Shown here piece after piece: positions 14,057 to 21,789 of a stretch of DNA of 22,914 nt. The stretch comes from an uncultured Oscillospiraceae bacterium (lineage in GTDB: Bacteria; Bacillota; Clostridia; Oscillospirales; Oscillospiraceae): the NCBI GenBank assembly GCA_910577915.1, contig CAJTOM010000039.1, forward strand, positions 1 through 22,914. Reading direction: 5' to 3'. Every line of letters begins with the position of its first letter. Positions within the stretch are counted from its first letter, which is position 1. A model generated the notes under the pieces. That model was given only the letters and a program-made list of their open reading frames with translations. It ran no database searches and had not been told where the DNA came from. The position numbers and the translations under genes were made by a program.

Positions 14057-14091
14057 GGGAGCGCCCCGCCGGTCTCCGGCGGGGCGCTCCC
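14057..14091 (-). terminator. Strong GC hairpin downstream of degV-type gene
   Basis: A perfect 16-bp stem (GGGAGCGCCCCGCCGG and complement, 3-nt loop) lies 14 bases past the DegV stop codon. A GGCCC / GGGCC hairpin follows at 14042-14055. The T-run (GTTTTT) is on the + strand side, not downstream for the minus-strand gene, so the mode of termination is unusual. Confidence 0.6.
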
Positions 14092-14105
14092 ACGTTTTTC
14101 CCTCT

Positions 14106-14972
14106 CTACTTGTGCTTTCCCTGGAAGAACAGCGCCAGGGTGCCGGGGCCGGAGTGGTTGCCGATGACCGGGCCCACGTAGTTGATCTCCAGCCGCTCCA
14201 CCGGGTATTTGGCCCGGATGGCCTCCCCCAGGGCCACGGCCTCCTCCTCGCAGTCCCCGTGGCTGATGAACACCACACCCGGGTCCTCCACCAGCTCGTC
14301 CATCTTGTCCAGCAGGGCCTTGACAGAGGCCTTGCGGCCCCGGACCTTGCTGACGGGGATCAGGTGGCCCTCGTCGTCCACGTGGAGCACCGGCTTCATC
14401 TGCAGCATGGTGCCCACCAGGGCCGCCGCCGCCGACACCCGGCCGCCCCGCTTGAGGTGGTTGAGGTCGTCCACGGTGAACCAGTGGCAGATATGGCCCT
14501 TGGTCCGCTCCACAAAGTCCCGGACCTCCTCAATGGACCGGCCCTTCCGCTTCTCCTGGACCGTCAGGTACACCAGCAGCCCCTGGCCCAGGGAGGCGGC
14601 CCGGCTGTCCACCACCAGGATCCTGCTGCCGGGGTTGGCGGCCTGGACCTCCCCGGCGGCGATGCAGGCGGACTGGTAGGTGGTGGAGAGGCCCGAGGAG
14701 AAGCTGACGCACAGGATGTCCCTCCCGGACCGGACGATGGGCTCCATGGCGTCGTGGAAGGTGCCCGGGTTGATGGCGGCGGTGGTGCCCAGAGCGCCGT
14801 CCCTGAGCCGCCGGTAGAACTCGCCGGGCGCAATGTCCCGGTTGTCTGGGTAGTTGAAGTACTCCGCGCCCTCCATGACAAACGAGAGGGGCAGAACGCT
14901 CAGCTCCAGCTCCTCCACCATTTGGGCGGAGAAGTCGCAGCAGCTGTCGGTCAGGATCACAAAATCGCGCAT
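14106..14972 (-). CDS. DegV family fatty acid-binding protein
   Basis: This 288-aa DegV/FakB-type protein binds a long-chain fatty acid. In FakB systems it presents the acid to the kinase FakA for entry into phospholipids. Visible family motifs are ILTDSCCDF at the N-terminus, FSSGLSTTYQSA (about 91-102), DSRAASLGQG, the DDLNHLKRGGRVSAAAALVG segment, LQMKPVLHVDDEGHL, and the C-terminal YVGPVIGNHSGPGTLALFF. Length fits. The start at 14972 follows AAAGGAG by 7 bases. The open frame continues upstream only as an artefact of high GC. No FakA gene lies nearby. It has its own promoter at 15048-15075. Confidence 0.93.
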   Translation of the reverse strand: MRDFVILTDSCCDFSAQMVEELELSVLPLSFVMEGAEYFNYPDNRDIAPGEFYRRLRDGALGTTAAINPGTFHDAMEPIVRSGRDILCVSFSSGLSTTYQSACIAAGEVQAANPGSRILVVDSRAASLGQGLLVYLTVQEKRKGRSIEEVRDFVERTKGHICHWFTVDDLNHLKRGGRVSAAAALVGTMLQMKPVLHVDDEGHLIPVSKVRGRKASVKALLDKMDELVEDPGVVFISHGDCEEEAVALGEAIRAKYPVERLEINYVGPVIGNHSGPGTLALFFQGKHK

Positions 14973-15047
14973 GGTCGGACTCCTTTCTCCTCTGAAAAAC
15001 CGCCGCCGTCGCCGGCAAAGGCGCAACAAACTAAAATTAGCAATTAT

Positions 15048-15075
15048 ATTATACCATATTTTTCCCCAGACGCAA
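15048..15075 (-). promoter_or_regulatory. Promoter of the DegV gene
   Basis: On the minus strand TTGCGT (15075-15070), a 16-base spacer, and TATAAT (15053-15048). A second TATAAT overlaps at 15048-15043. Confidence 0.6.
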
Positions 15076-15108
15076 GAGAGGACGTCCGATTTTTCCGCGT
15101 CCGCCCCG

Positions 15109-15137
15109 TTGACAGGCTCCGCAGAAGAGGCTATCAT
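15109..15137 (+). promoter_or_regulatory. Sigma-A promoter of the 15189 gene
   Basis: A perfect TTGACA (15109-15114), a 17-base spacer, and TATCAT (15132-15137, 5/6). It is divergent from the DegV promoter. The transcript leader would be about 45 bases. Confidence 0.75.
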
Positions 15138-15188
15138 AACCCCAGTGCTGCCCAGGCAGCCAATATTGGAGACAGGAGACGATCTGGT

Positions 15189-16100
15189 ATGTTTGGTTTC
15201 TTTGGAAAAAACGAGAAAAAAGGACCGGAGGAGCGGCTGGCCGATTGCCTGAGCCGGCGGGACTGGGAGGGCCTGGCCAGGGCCTACTACGATCTGGGCG
15301 TCGCCGCCATGGACCGCGGGGAGCTGGACCGGGCCGTCCTGTGGCTGCACCGGGCGGACACCGTCTACAGTGCCAGAGGCGATGTCTATGAGAAAGTGAG
15401 CGGTAAGCGCCTGTTCCACCAGGGGATCGCCGACGACTGCTCCCGGCGCATCGGCGAGCTGGAGGAGGCGCCCCTTCTCTGCAACGACGCGCCCGCCCAG
15501 GCGGAGGAGCGGGCCGGGGAGCTGAACGATCCCCAGCTGCGGGTGTGGGGGATGCTGTCTTTGGCCCGGCTGGTGCGTCTGGGGGAGCGGCTGAGCCGGC
15601 TGCCGGGCTGCCAGGTGCTGGGCGAGCTGGGCTGGGCTGTGGACGCCATGTGCGCCTCCTTCCAGGAGCCGATGACCCAGGAGGCCTTCCAGCGGCTGAT
15701 GGGCGTCTGTAACGGCCTGTATGAGCTGGGAGACTCCGAGGCCTTCTTCGCCGGCGGAGAAATCGAGGTTCCCGGCGGCGCGCCTTTTCAGGTCTTCGAC
15801 CTGAACGGGATGGCGGCCCTGCTGGAGCTCGACGGCTGTCTGGACAGTCACCTGCGGCTTCTGAGCGCCCTGAGCCAGAACCAGGAGCCCCCGGCGGCGG
15901 AGACCGGCGTCATCACCTGCGCCCTGCTGCCCGACTACTACGTGCGCACCGGCGCGGGCAGGCCGGAGGAGGTCCCCCAGCTCCAGGCGGAGCTGGCGCG
16001 CATCTGGAGCGACTGCGACTTCGTTCGCGCCGGCATCACCTGGGACCAGGTTGCCCGGCGGGTGGAGATGTACAAGACCCTGGATATTCTCCAGCTCTGA
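15189..16100 (+). CDS. Helical TPR-like hypothetical protein
   Basis: This 303-aa soluble protein has no recognised family. It starts at an ATG 9 bases after AGGAGA, downstream of a consensus promoter. The N-terminus (MFGFFGKNEKKGPEERL) is followed by a helix-turn-helix pair resembling a tetratricopeptide repeat (ARAYYDLGVAAMDRGELDRA, then VLWLHRADTVYS, about 30-62). Further amphipathic helices lie at 95-175 and near the C-terminus. There is no signal peptide or membrane segment. The middle part has several cysteines but no metal-binding spacing. A scaffold or interaction role is suggested by the repeat only. The gene is monocistronic, followed by a GC-rich gap before rpe. Confidence 0.7.
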   Translation: MFGFFGKNEKKGPEERLADCLSRRDWEGLARAYYDLGVAAMDRGELDRAVLWLHRADTVYSARGDVYEKVSGKRLFHQGIADDCSRRIGELEEAPLLCNDAPAQAEERAGELNDPQLRVWGMLSLARLVRLGERLSRLPGCQVLGELGWAVDAMCASFQEPMTQEAFQRLMGVCNGLYELGDSEAFFAGGEIEVPGGAPFQVFDLNGMAALLELDGCLDSHLRLLSALSQNQEPPAAETGVITCALLPDYYVRTGAGRPEEVPQLQAELARIWSDCDFVRAGITWDQVARRVEMYKTLDILQL

Positions 16101-16106
16101 GCCCCC

Positions 16107-16135
16107 TTGCTTTTTCCCGCCGGCTTTGCTATACT
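16107..16135 (+). promoter_or_regulatory. Candidate promoter for rpe-recR
   Basis: TTGCTT (16107-16112), a 17-base spacer, and TATACT (16130-16135) preceded by TGC, giving an extended -10. It starts 7 bases after the upstream stop codon. The leader to rpe would be nearly 300 bases and would include the hairpin at 16209-16237. Confidence 0.5.
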
Positions 16136-16208
16136 GAACCTATCCTGCCGCGGAATGCGCAATTCCGGCCCCCTCCCGACGGAAGCGGCCGGTTTCTGAC
16201 GCCCTGAC

Positions 16209-16237
16209 GGGGGCCGCCGGCGTCTCCGGCGGCCCCC
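16209..16237 (+). terminator. GC hairpin without T-run (terminator or attenuator)
   Basis: GGGGGCCGCCGG / CCGGCGGCCCCC, a perfect 12-bp stem with a 5-nt loop, followed by TATATAAACG. It may end the 15189 transcript, or attenuate transcription from the 16107-16135 promoter before rpe. Confidence 0.5.
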
Positions 16238-16435
16238 TATATAAACGCGGCGCACCCACGGCGCGGGCGGGGACAGGCGCGGCGTGGGAGAGAATGAGTT
16301 TGCCCCGCCGCGGGCGCGCTTGCCGCGTATGGTATCCTATGAGGCCGGAAGGCCCGTGGTGCTTCGCACCAATCCCGGCCGCCGGGCCCGTCCCGCCGGT
16401 TCCGGCCCCAAAACGTGAAAAAAGGAAGTGCAGCC

Positions 16436-17080
16436 ATGCTGAAAATCGCCCCCTCCATCCTCGCCGCCGATTTTGCAAATTTAGAGCGGGACATCCGCCG
16501 GGTCGCCGAGGCCGACTACCTCCATGTGGACGTGATGGACGGCCTGTTCGTGCCCAACATCTCTCTGGGCATCCCCGTGGTCCAGTCCATTCGCGCCGTC
16601 ACCGGCATGGCGCTGGACGTCCACCTGATGATCGACCGGCCCGTCCGGTACGTGGAGGCCTTCTGCCGGGCGGGGGCGGACATCGTCACCGTCCACGTGG
16701 AGGCGGACAGCCGGGAGAACACCCTCCGCTGCCTGGAGCTGGTCCACAGCCTGGGGAAACGGGCCGGCGTGGTCCTCAAGCCCGGCACCCCCGCCCAGGA
16801 GGCCCTGCCCTTTCTGGCCCGGTGCGATATGGTGCTGGTGATGACCGTGGAGCCCGGCTTCGGGGGCCAGTCCTTCATGGAGGATATGATGCCCAAGGTG
16901 CGCCAGGTGCGCGCCTGGATCGAGGAGCGGGGCCTGGACTGCGAGCTGGAGGTGGACGGGGGCATCGGCCCGGACACCGCCCCCATCGCCGCCGCCGCCG
17001 GCGCCAATGTGCTGGTGGCGGGCAGCGCCGTCTACCGGGCGGCGGACATCCCCGGGCGCATCCGGGAGCTGAGGGGGTAG
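16436..17080 (+). CDS. rpe: Ribulose-phosphate 3-epimerase
   Basis: This 214-aa TIM-barrel enzyme interconverts ribulose 5-phosphate and xylulose 5-phosphate in the pentose phosphate pathway. APSILAADF opens the protein. Metal and catalytic residues are His30 and Asp32 (LHVDVMDG), His63 (DVHLMI) and Asp174 (LEVDGGI). The phosphate-binding loop and flap are MTVEPGFGGQSF (136-147). The ATG at 16436 follows AGGAAG by about 8 bases; an in-frame GTG at 16415 precedes that site and is rejected. recR follows 4 bases after the stop. This linkage differs from the rsgA-rpe arrangement common in other Firmicutes. Confidence 0.96.
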   Translation: MLKIAPSILAADFANLERDIRRVAEADYLHVDVMDGLFVPNISLGIPVVQSIRAVTGMALDVHLMIDRPVRYVEAFCRAGADIVTVHVEADSRENTLRCLELVHSLGKRAGVVLKPGTPAQEALPFLARCDMVLVMTVEPGFGGQSFMEDMMPKVRQVRAWIEERGLDCELEVDGGIGPDTAPIAAAAGANVLVAGSAVYRAADIPGRIRELRG

Positions 17081-17084
17081 GGCC

Positions 17085-17684
17085 ATGGAGTACTTTCCCG
17101 CGCCGCTGGAGCGGCTGGTGGAGCAGTTCGCCCGCCTGCCCGGCATCGGCGGCAAGTCCGCCCAGCGCCTGGCCTTTTACGTGCTGGGCCTCACGGACCA
17201 GGAGGCCCAGGAGTTTGCCGACGCCATCGTGGAGGCCAAGCGCACCGTCACCCGCTGTCCGGTGTGCCAGAACCTGACCGGCGGCGGGCCCTGCTCCATC
17301 TGCGCCTCCCCCCGCCGGGACCCCGCCGTCATCTGCGTGGTGGCGGACCCGCGGGACGTGGCCGCCATGGAGCGCGCCAGGGAGTACACCGGCCTCTACC
17401 ACGTGCTCCACGGGGTGATCTCCCCCATGAACCACATCGGCCCCGACGACCTGGAGATCAAGTCCCTAGTGGACCGGGTGGCCCAGGGGGAGGTACAGGA
17501 GGTCATCATGGCCACCAACCCCGACACCGAAGGGGAGGCCACCGCCATGTACCTGGCCCGGCTTTTGAAGCCCTTCTCCGTGCGGGTGACCCGCCTGGCC
17601 TACGGCATCCCCGTGGGGGGGCACCTGGAGTTTGCCGACGACGCCACCCTCATGCGGGCCCTGGAGGGCCGCCGGGAGCTGTAG
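17085..17684 (+). CDS. recR: Recombination mediator protein RecR
   Basis: RecR, 199 aa, acts with RecO and RecF to load RecA onto SSB-coated single strands. A helix-hairpin-helix is at LPGIGGKSAQRLAF (18-31). The zinc finger is formed by Cys58, Cys61, Cys70 and Cys73. The Toprim domain follows (VVADPRD at 85-91, ATNPDTEGEAT at 143-153), with YGIPVGG near the C-terminus. Length is standard. It is probably translationally coupled to rpe: the gap is 4 bases and the GGGGGTAGGG site overlaps the rpe stop. A T-tailed hairpin terminator follows. Confidence 0.97.
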   Translation: MEYFPAPLERLVEQFARLPGIGGKSAQRLAFYVLGLTDQEAQEFADAIVEAKRTVTRCPVCQNLTGGGPCSICASPRRDPAVICVVADPRDVAAMERAREYTGLYHVLHGVISPMNHIGPDDLEIKSLVDRVAQGEVQEVIMATNPDTEGEATAMYLARLLKPFSVRVTRLAYGIPVGGHLEFADDATLMRALEGRREL

Positions 17685-17728
17685 CAGACGGAGTCCTTCA
17701 CCTGCCAATCCGCCTGAACGGTATAAGG

Positions 17729-17763
17729 GAACCCCCGGCTGCGCCCTCAACAGCCGGGGGTTC
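17729..17763 (+). terminator. Rho-independent terminator after recR
   Basis: GAACCCCCGGCTG / CAGCCGGGGGTTC, a perfect 13-bp stem with a 9-nt loop, followed by TTTGC. It ends 97 bases before the ABC exporter gene. Confidence 0.85.
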
Positions 17764-17825
17764 TTTGCGGGGCCCTTGCAGCGTATTGACGGCAATCACC
17801 AAAATTTCCGGCAGAAGTTCAGCCC

Positions 17826-17846
17826 CCGGGCCGCGAAGCGGCCCGG
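17826..17846 (+). other. GC hairpin abutting the ABC exporter ribosome binding site
   Basis: CCGGGCCGC / GCGGCCCGG, a 9-bp perfect stem with a GAA loop, ends 2 bases before AAAGGAG. It has the same layout as the hairpin before prmC. No strong promoter was found in the 17764-17825 gap. Confidence 0.45.
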
Positions 17847-17859
17847 AGAAAGGAGCCTC

Positions 17860-19629
17860 ATGGCCAGCCGCGAGACCAAAAAAGAAAAACCCCAGGATGC
17901 ACGGGGCGCGCTCCGCCGGCTGGCGGCCTACCTCATGGACTACCGGGCCGCCCTGGCGGCCATCCTGCTGCTGGTCATCGCGGGGAATATCCTCTCCCTG
18001 TTGGGGCCCTCCCTGGCGGGGCGGGCCATCAGCGCCGCCGACGCGGGACGGGGACAGGTGGACTTCGCCGTGGTCTACCGCAGCGCGGGGGCCATGCTGG
18101 CCTGCTGCCTGGGCTCCTCCCTGCTGACGGTGGGGGTCAACGTGGGCATGATGCGCACCGGGCGGCTCATCGCCAAAAAAATGCGGGGGGACGTTTTTGA
18201 CAAGCTGCTGGAGCTGCCGGTCAGCTACTTCGACCAGAACCAGGCCGGGGACATCATCAGCCGGGTGTCCTACGACGTGGACGTGGTCGCCACCTGCATC
18301 TCCACCGACCTGGCCCAGATCCTCACCAGCATCGTCACGGTGGCCGGGTCCTTTTTTATGATGGCGGTTATCAGCCCCGCCCTGACGGGGGTCACCCTGG
18401 TGACCATCCCCCTGGCGGTGTGGTACACCCGGCGGATGAACCGGGTGACCAAGCCCCTCTTCGCCCGGCGCTCCGCCGCCTACGGCGCTATGAACAGCTT
18501 CGTGGAGGAGAAATTTTCCGGCCACCGGACCATCCAGGGCTACGCCCGGGAGGACTGGAGTGCACAGGCCTTCGGGGACATCAACCGGGACGCTGCCGGG
18601 GCCTACCGGGAGGCCACCCGTGCCGCCAAGAGCATGGGCCCCACCGTGGGCTTCATCAACAACCTGGGCCTGGCCCTGGTGGGGACCCTGGGGAGCCTCC
18701 TGTACATGGGCGGGCTCATCGACCTGGGGAAAATCTCCTCCTTCGTCCTCTACTCCCGGAAGTTCTCCGGGCCCATCAATGAGATCGCCAACGTCACCGG
18801 GGAGATCTACTCCGCCCTGGCGGCGGCGGAGCGGGTGTTCCGCCTGCTGGACGCCCCCGGCGAGCCGGCCGACGGGGCGGAGGCCGTCCCCCTGGCGCAC
18901 GTCCGGGGGGAGGTGGAGCTGGAGGACGTCACCTTCGGCTACGCCCCGGACCGGCCCGTGCTGCGCCATGTCAGTCTCTCCGCCCAGCCCGGCCGGCTGG
19001 TGGCCATCGTGGGCCCCACCGGGGCGGGGAAGACCACCATCATCAACCTGCTCATGCGCTTTTACGACGTCCAGGAGGGGCGCTGCCGGGTGGACGGCGG
19101 GGACATGTACGGCTACACCAGAGAGAGCCTCCGCCGGGCCTATGCCATGGTGCTCCAGGATACCTGGCTCTTTGAGGGCACCGTCTACGAGAACATCGCC
19201 TACGGCCGGGAGGACGCCTCCCGGCAGGAGGTCATCGCCGCCGCCAAGGCCGCCAGGGTCCACGCCTACGTTATGCAGCTGCCCCAGGGCTACGACACGG
19301 TCATCCGGGAGGACGGCGGCAACCTCTCCAAGGGGCAGAAGCAGCTGCTGACCATCGCCCGCGCCATGCTCTACGACGCCAAAATGCTCATTCTGGACGA
19401 GGCCACCAGCAACGTGGACACCGCCACCGAGCGGCAGATTCAGACCGCCATGCGGGAGCTGATGGCGGGCAAGACCTGCTTTGTCATCGCCCACCGGCTC
19501 AGCACCATCCAGAACGCGGACCTCATCCTGGTGGTGGACCGGGGACAGGTGGTGGAACAGGGGACCCACCGGGCGCTGATGGCCCGGCAGGGGGCCTACT
19601 ACCGGCTGTATGCAGCCCAGTTTGAGTGA
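17860..19629 (+). CDS. ABC exporter half-transporter (heterodimer type, catalytic Walker B)
   Basis: This 589-aa protein has a six-helix type-IV exporter membrane domain (about 25-310) and a C-terminal nucleotide-binding domain. Walker A is GPTGAGKTT (385-393). The signature is LSKGQ (489-493) instead of LSGGQ. Walker B is LILDE with catalytic Glu514, and His545 is the switch-loop His. Consensus Walker B with an altered signature is the pattern of the BmrD/TM288-type subunit of heterodimeric multidrug or lipid exporters. Its natural partner is the convergent gene at 19976-21730. The start at 17860 follows AAAGGAG by 4-5 bases; upstream in-frame codons run back into recR. Substrate unknown. 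Confidence 0.92.
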   Translation: MASRETKKEKPQDARGALRRLAAYLMDYRAALAAILLLVIAGNILSLLGPSLAGRAISAADAGRGQVDFAVVYRSAGAMLACCLGSSLLTVGVNVGMMRTGRLIAKKMRGDVFDKLLELPVSYFDQNQAGDIISRVSYDVDVVATCISTDLAQILTSIVTVAGSFFMMAVISPALTGVTLVTIPLAVWYTRRMNRVTKPLFARRSAAYGAMNSFVEEKFSGHRTIQGYAREDWSAQAFGDINRDAAGAYREATRAAKSMGPTVGFINNLGLALVGTLGSLLYMGGLIDLGKISSFVLYSRKFSGPINEIANVTGEIYSALAAAERVFRLLDAPGEPADGAEAVPLAHVRGEVELEDVTFGYAPDRPVLRHVSLSAQPGRLVAIVGPTGAGKTTIINLLMRFYDVQEGRCRVDGGDMYGYTRESLRRAYAMVLQDTWLFEGTVYENIAYGREDASRQEVIAAAKAARVHAYVMQLPQGYDTVIREDGGNLSKGQKQLLTIARAMLYDAKMLILDEATSNVDTATERQIQTAMRELMAGKTCFVIAHRLSTIQNADLILVVDRGQVVEQGTHRALMARQGAYYRLYAAQFE

Positions 19630-19652
19630 GCCGGCGGTTTCTCAATTTTTTT
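19622..19652 (+). terminator. Terminator overlapping the ABC exporter stop codon
   Basis: TTGAG (19622-19626) pairs with CTCAA (19641-19645), followed by seven Ts. The stem is short, but the T-run placement is typical. Confidence 0.45.
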
Positions 19653-19703
19653 CTGTATAGCCCGCCTCCCCCCGCGGAACACTAGGGGCGAGGTGAGATG
19701 AAG

Positions 19704-19892
19704 ATGACAGGCAACGATATGGGGGGCTCCTCGCCCCTGCTGCCCAGCGGCGCGCTGGACCTCCCGCCGGAGGAGGCGGGCCGCCGGCGCAGTCCCCGGA
19801 AGCTGGTGATTACCGGCGGCCCCTTTGGGCCCCAGATGGTGGTGTTCCAGAATCCGGCGGAGGAACCGGAGGAGACGGACCCCAATCCGTAA
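19704..19892 (+). CDS. Small hypothetical protein (62 aa) between the ABC genes
   Basis: A 62-codon frame preceded by GCGAGGTGA about 7 bases upstream. An in-frame ATG at 19698 would add two residues but sits on the ribosome binding site. The product is soluble with a basic centre (GRRRSPRKLVITGGPFG) and an acidic, proline-rich end (PAEEPEETDPNP). It ends 4 bases before a strong hairpin. No family is recognised. It could be a spurious ORF, since GC-rich DNA yields many. The ribosome binding site and the codon pattern of the second half favour a real gene slightly. Confidence 0.4.
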   Translation: MTGNDMGGSSPLLPSGALDLPPEEAGRRRSPRKLVITGGPFGPQMVVFQNPAEEPEETDPNP

Positions 19893-19896
19893 GAAA

Positions 19897-19936
19897 GCAG
19901 AGAGGGAGCGGCGCTTGCGCGCCGCTCCCTCTCTGC
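19897..19936 (-). terminator. Terminator of the minus-strand ABC exporter
   Basis: A perfect 18-bp stem (GCAGAGAGGGAGCGGCGC and complement) with a 4-nt loop. On the minus strand it is followed by TTTCTT, about 40 bases past the stop of the 19976-21730 gene. It may also serve the small + strand ORF. Confidence 0.8.
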
Positions 19937-19975
19937 GCGTACTAAAAAGCGGCTGTACCGCATTCTGACACGTGC

Positions 19976-21730
19976 TCACAGCTCCCCCATCTGCACCCGG
20001 TAAATCTCCCGATAGGCCGGGCACCGCTCCAGGAGCTCCTCGTGCCGCCCCTGCCCGATGACCCGCCCCTCCTCCAGCACCAGAATCTGATCCGCCGACA
20101 GAATCGAGCTCACCCGCTGGGCGACGATGACGGCGGCGGCGCCGCCGTGCCGCTCCCGGAGGGAGCGCCGCAGCGCCGCGTCGGTGCGGTAGTCCAGGGC
20201 CGAGGCGGCGTCGTCCAGGAGGAGGATCTCCGGGTCCGCCGCCAGGGCCCGGGCGATGAGCAGGCGCTGCTTCTGGCCCCCGGAGAGGTTCGCCCCCCGG
20301 ATGTCGGCGGCGTAGCCGTACTGCCCCGGCTTTTCGGCGATGAAGCCGGCGGCCATGGCGTCCTCCGCCGCCCGGCGGACGGCCTCCTGGGACATGTCCC
20401 GGCCTAAGGTGATGTTGTCCGCCAGGGTCTCGGCGAAAATGATGTCGTTCTGGAACACCGTGCCGAACTTTTCCCGCAGCGCCGCCCGGTCATAGGTGCG
20501 CACGTCCCGCCCGTCCACATACACCCCGCCCTCATCCGCGTCGTAGAAGCGGAGCAGCAGGTGGAGGATGGTGCTCTTTCCCGCGCCGGTGGCCCCGATG
20601 ATGCCCAGGGTCTCCCCCCGGCCCAGCCGGAAGCTGACCCCGTCCAGGCATTTGCCCCGCTCCCCGCCGGCGAAGGAGGCGGCGTCCGCCGCCCCGCCCC
20701 GCTGGTGGGTGAAGGAGACGCGGTCGAACTCCAGCAGGGCCCCGTTCTCCCGCCGCCGCTCCTCCGTCAGAGGCAGGACCGGCAGCTCCTCCCCGGCGTC
20801 CAGCACCTCCTCGATCCGCCGGGCGGAGGCGGAGGCCTTGCTCAGCAGCAGGAAAATCCGGTTAAAGGACATGACGCTGTGGAGAATCAGGTTGAAGTAG
20901 GTCAGAAAGGCCAGGATCACCCCCGGCTCCGCCGCCCCGCTGTCCACCCGCCGGGCCCCCAGCAGCACCACCAGCACCAACCCCACGTTCAGGCACAGCT
21001 GCACCAGCGGGCCGGGGAGGGCCATGATCAGGCTGGCCTTCAGATCGCTGCGGGTCAGCCGGTCGTTGCAGTCGTGGAAGCGCCGGCGCTCCCGCTCCTC
21101 CTTGCTCAGGGCCTTCACCACCCGCACGCCGGTGATGTTCTCCCGCATGACCCGGACCATGCCGTCCAGCTCCCGCTGCACCGCGCCGTACAGGGGGACC
21201 CCCCGCCGGGACACGGCGATAACCACCCCCATGAGCACCGGGGCCATGACGCACAGGATGGAGGCCAGGGCCCGGTCCATGGCCAGCGTCACGCAGATGC
21301 CCCCCACCAGCAGGATGGGGGCCCGGACGCCCACGGTCTGAATGGAGGTGATGAAATTCTGGATGTTGTAGGAGTCCGAGGTCATCCGGGAGATGAGGGA
21401 GGGCAGGCCGAACCGGTCCGCCTGGGCCCCCGAGAGGGACATGGTGCGCACGAACAGGTCCTGCCGCAGCCGCAGGGTGCAGCTGCCGGACACGGACACC
21501 GCCGTCCGGTTGGCGAACAGGTTGCACCGCCGCACCGCCAGGGCCAGCAGCACCATCACCATGCCCCACAGCGCCGCCGTCCCCATGCTGCCCCCGGGGG
21601 CCACCCGGTCGATGATGTGCTCCAGCACGAAGGGGATCAGCAGCTCCCCCACTGCGGCCAGCAGCTTCGCGGACATGCTCAGCGCAATCCAGCCCGCCTG
21701 TCCGCCCATATATCCGACGATCCGCCTCAC
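19976..21730 (-). CDS. ABC exporter half-transporter (heterodimer type, degenerate Walker B)
   Basis: This 584-aa protein starts at GTG (21730) 7 bases after GGGAGAGGGGG. No in-frame ATG precedes it because a TGA lies upstream. The membrane domain spans about 10-305. The nucleotide-binding domain has Walker A GATGAGKST (379-387), consensus LSGGQ (482-486), and Walker B LLLDD with Asp507 in place of the catalytic Glu. The switch-loop His is Gln538 (VAQRVS). This is the TM287/BmrC-type degenerate subunit and exactly complements the LSKGQ/Glu514 subunit at 17860-19629. The two genes converge instead of sharing an operon. Likely a heterodimeric drug, lipid or peptide exporter. Confidence 0.92.
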   Translation of the reverse strand: MRRIVGYMGGQAGWIALSMSAKLLAAVGELLIPFVLEHIIDRVAPGGSMGTAALWGMVMVLLALAVRRCNLFANRTAVSVSGSCTLRLRQDLFVRTMSLSGAQADRFGLPSLISRMTSDSYNIQNFITSIQTVGVRAPILLVGGICVTLAMDRALASILCVMAPVLMGVVIAVSRRGVPLYGAVQRELDGMVRVMRENITGVRVVKALSKEERERRRFHDCNDRLTRSDLKASLIMALPGPLVQLCLNVGLVLVVLLGARRVDSGAAEPGVILAFLTYFNLILHSVMSFNRIFLLLSKASASARRIEEVLDAGEELPVLPLTEERRRENGALLEFDRVSFTHQRGGAADAASFAGGERGKCLDGVSFRLGRGETLGIIGATGAGKSTILHLLLRFYDADEGGVYVDGRDVRTYDRAALREKFGTVFQNDIIFAETLADNITLGRDMSQEAVRRAAEDAMAAGFIAEKPGQYGYAADIRGANLSGGQKQRLLIARALAADPEILLLDDAASALDYRTDAALRRSLRERHGGAAAVIVAQRVSSILSADQILVLEEGRVIGQGRHEELLERCPAYREIYRVQMGEL

Positions 21731-21760
21731 CGCCGCGCCCCCTCTCCCGCATTTTCATGT

Positions 21761-21789
21761 ATCATATACCCTTTTACCAGAAAATGCAA
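21761..21789 (-). promoter_or_regulatory. Promoter of the minus-strand ABC exporter
   Basis: On the minus strand TTGCAT (21789-21784), a 17-base spacer, and TATGAT (21766-21761). The -35 box overlaps the stem of the terminator at 21785-21825. The transcript leader is only about 25 bases. Confidence 0.7.

Larger units (their letters stand above)
16101..16435 (+). other. 335-base gap: GC-rich rpe leader with hairpins
   Basis: No protein gene is supported here. The gap holds a promoter-like pair (16107-16135), a 12-bp GC hairpin (16209-16237), a small TGGTGC / GCACCA hairpin (16357-16371) and several GC-rich complementary stretches up to the rpe ribosome binding site. A weak extended -10 (TGGTATCCT, 16331-16338) lies before the second hairpin. 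No known riboswitch fold was recognised. Confidence 0.5.

Noticed and set aside
17698..19569. 623-codon minus-strand frame opposite the + ABC exporter
   Set aside because: Shadow frame rich in Gly, His and Val; the + strand frame has all ABC motifs.
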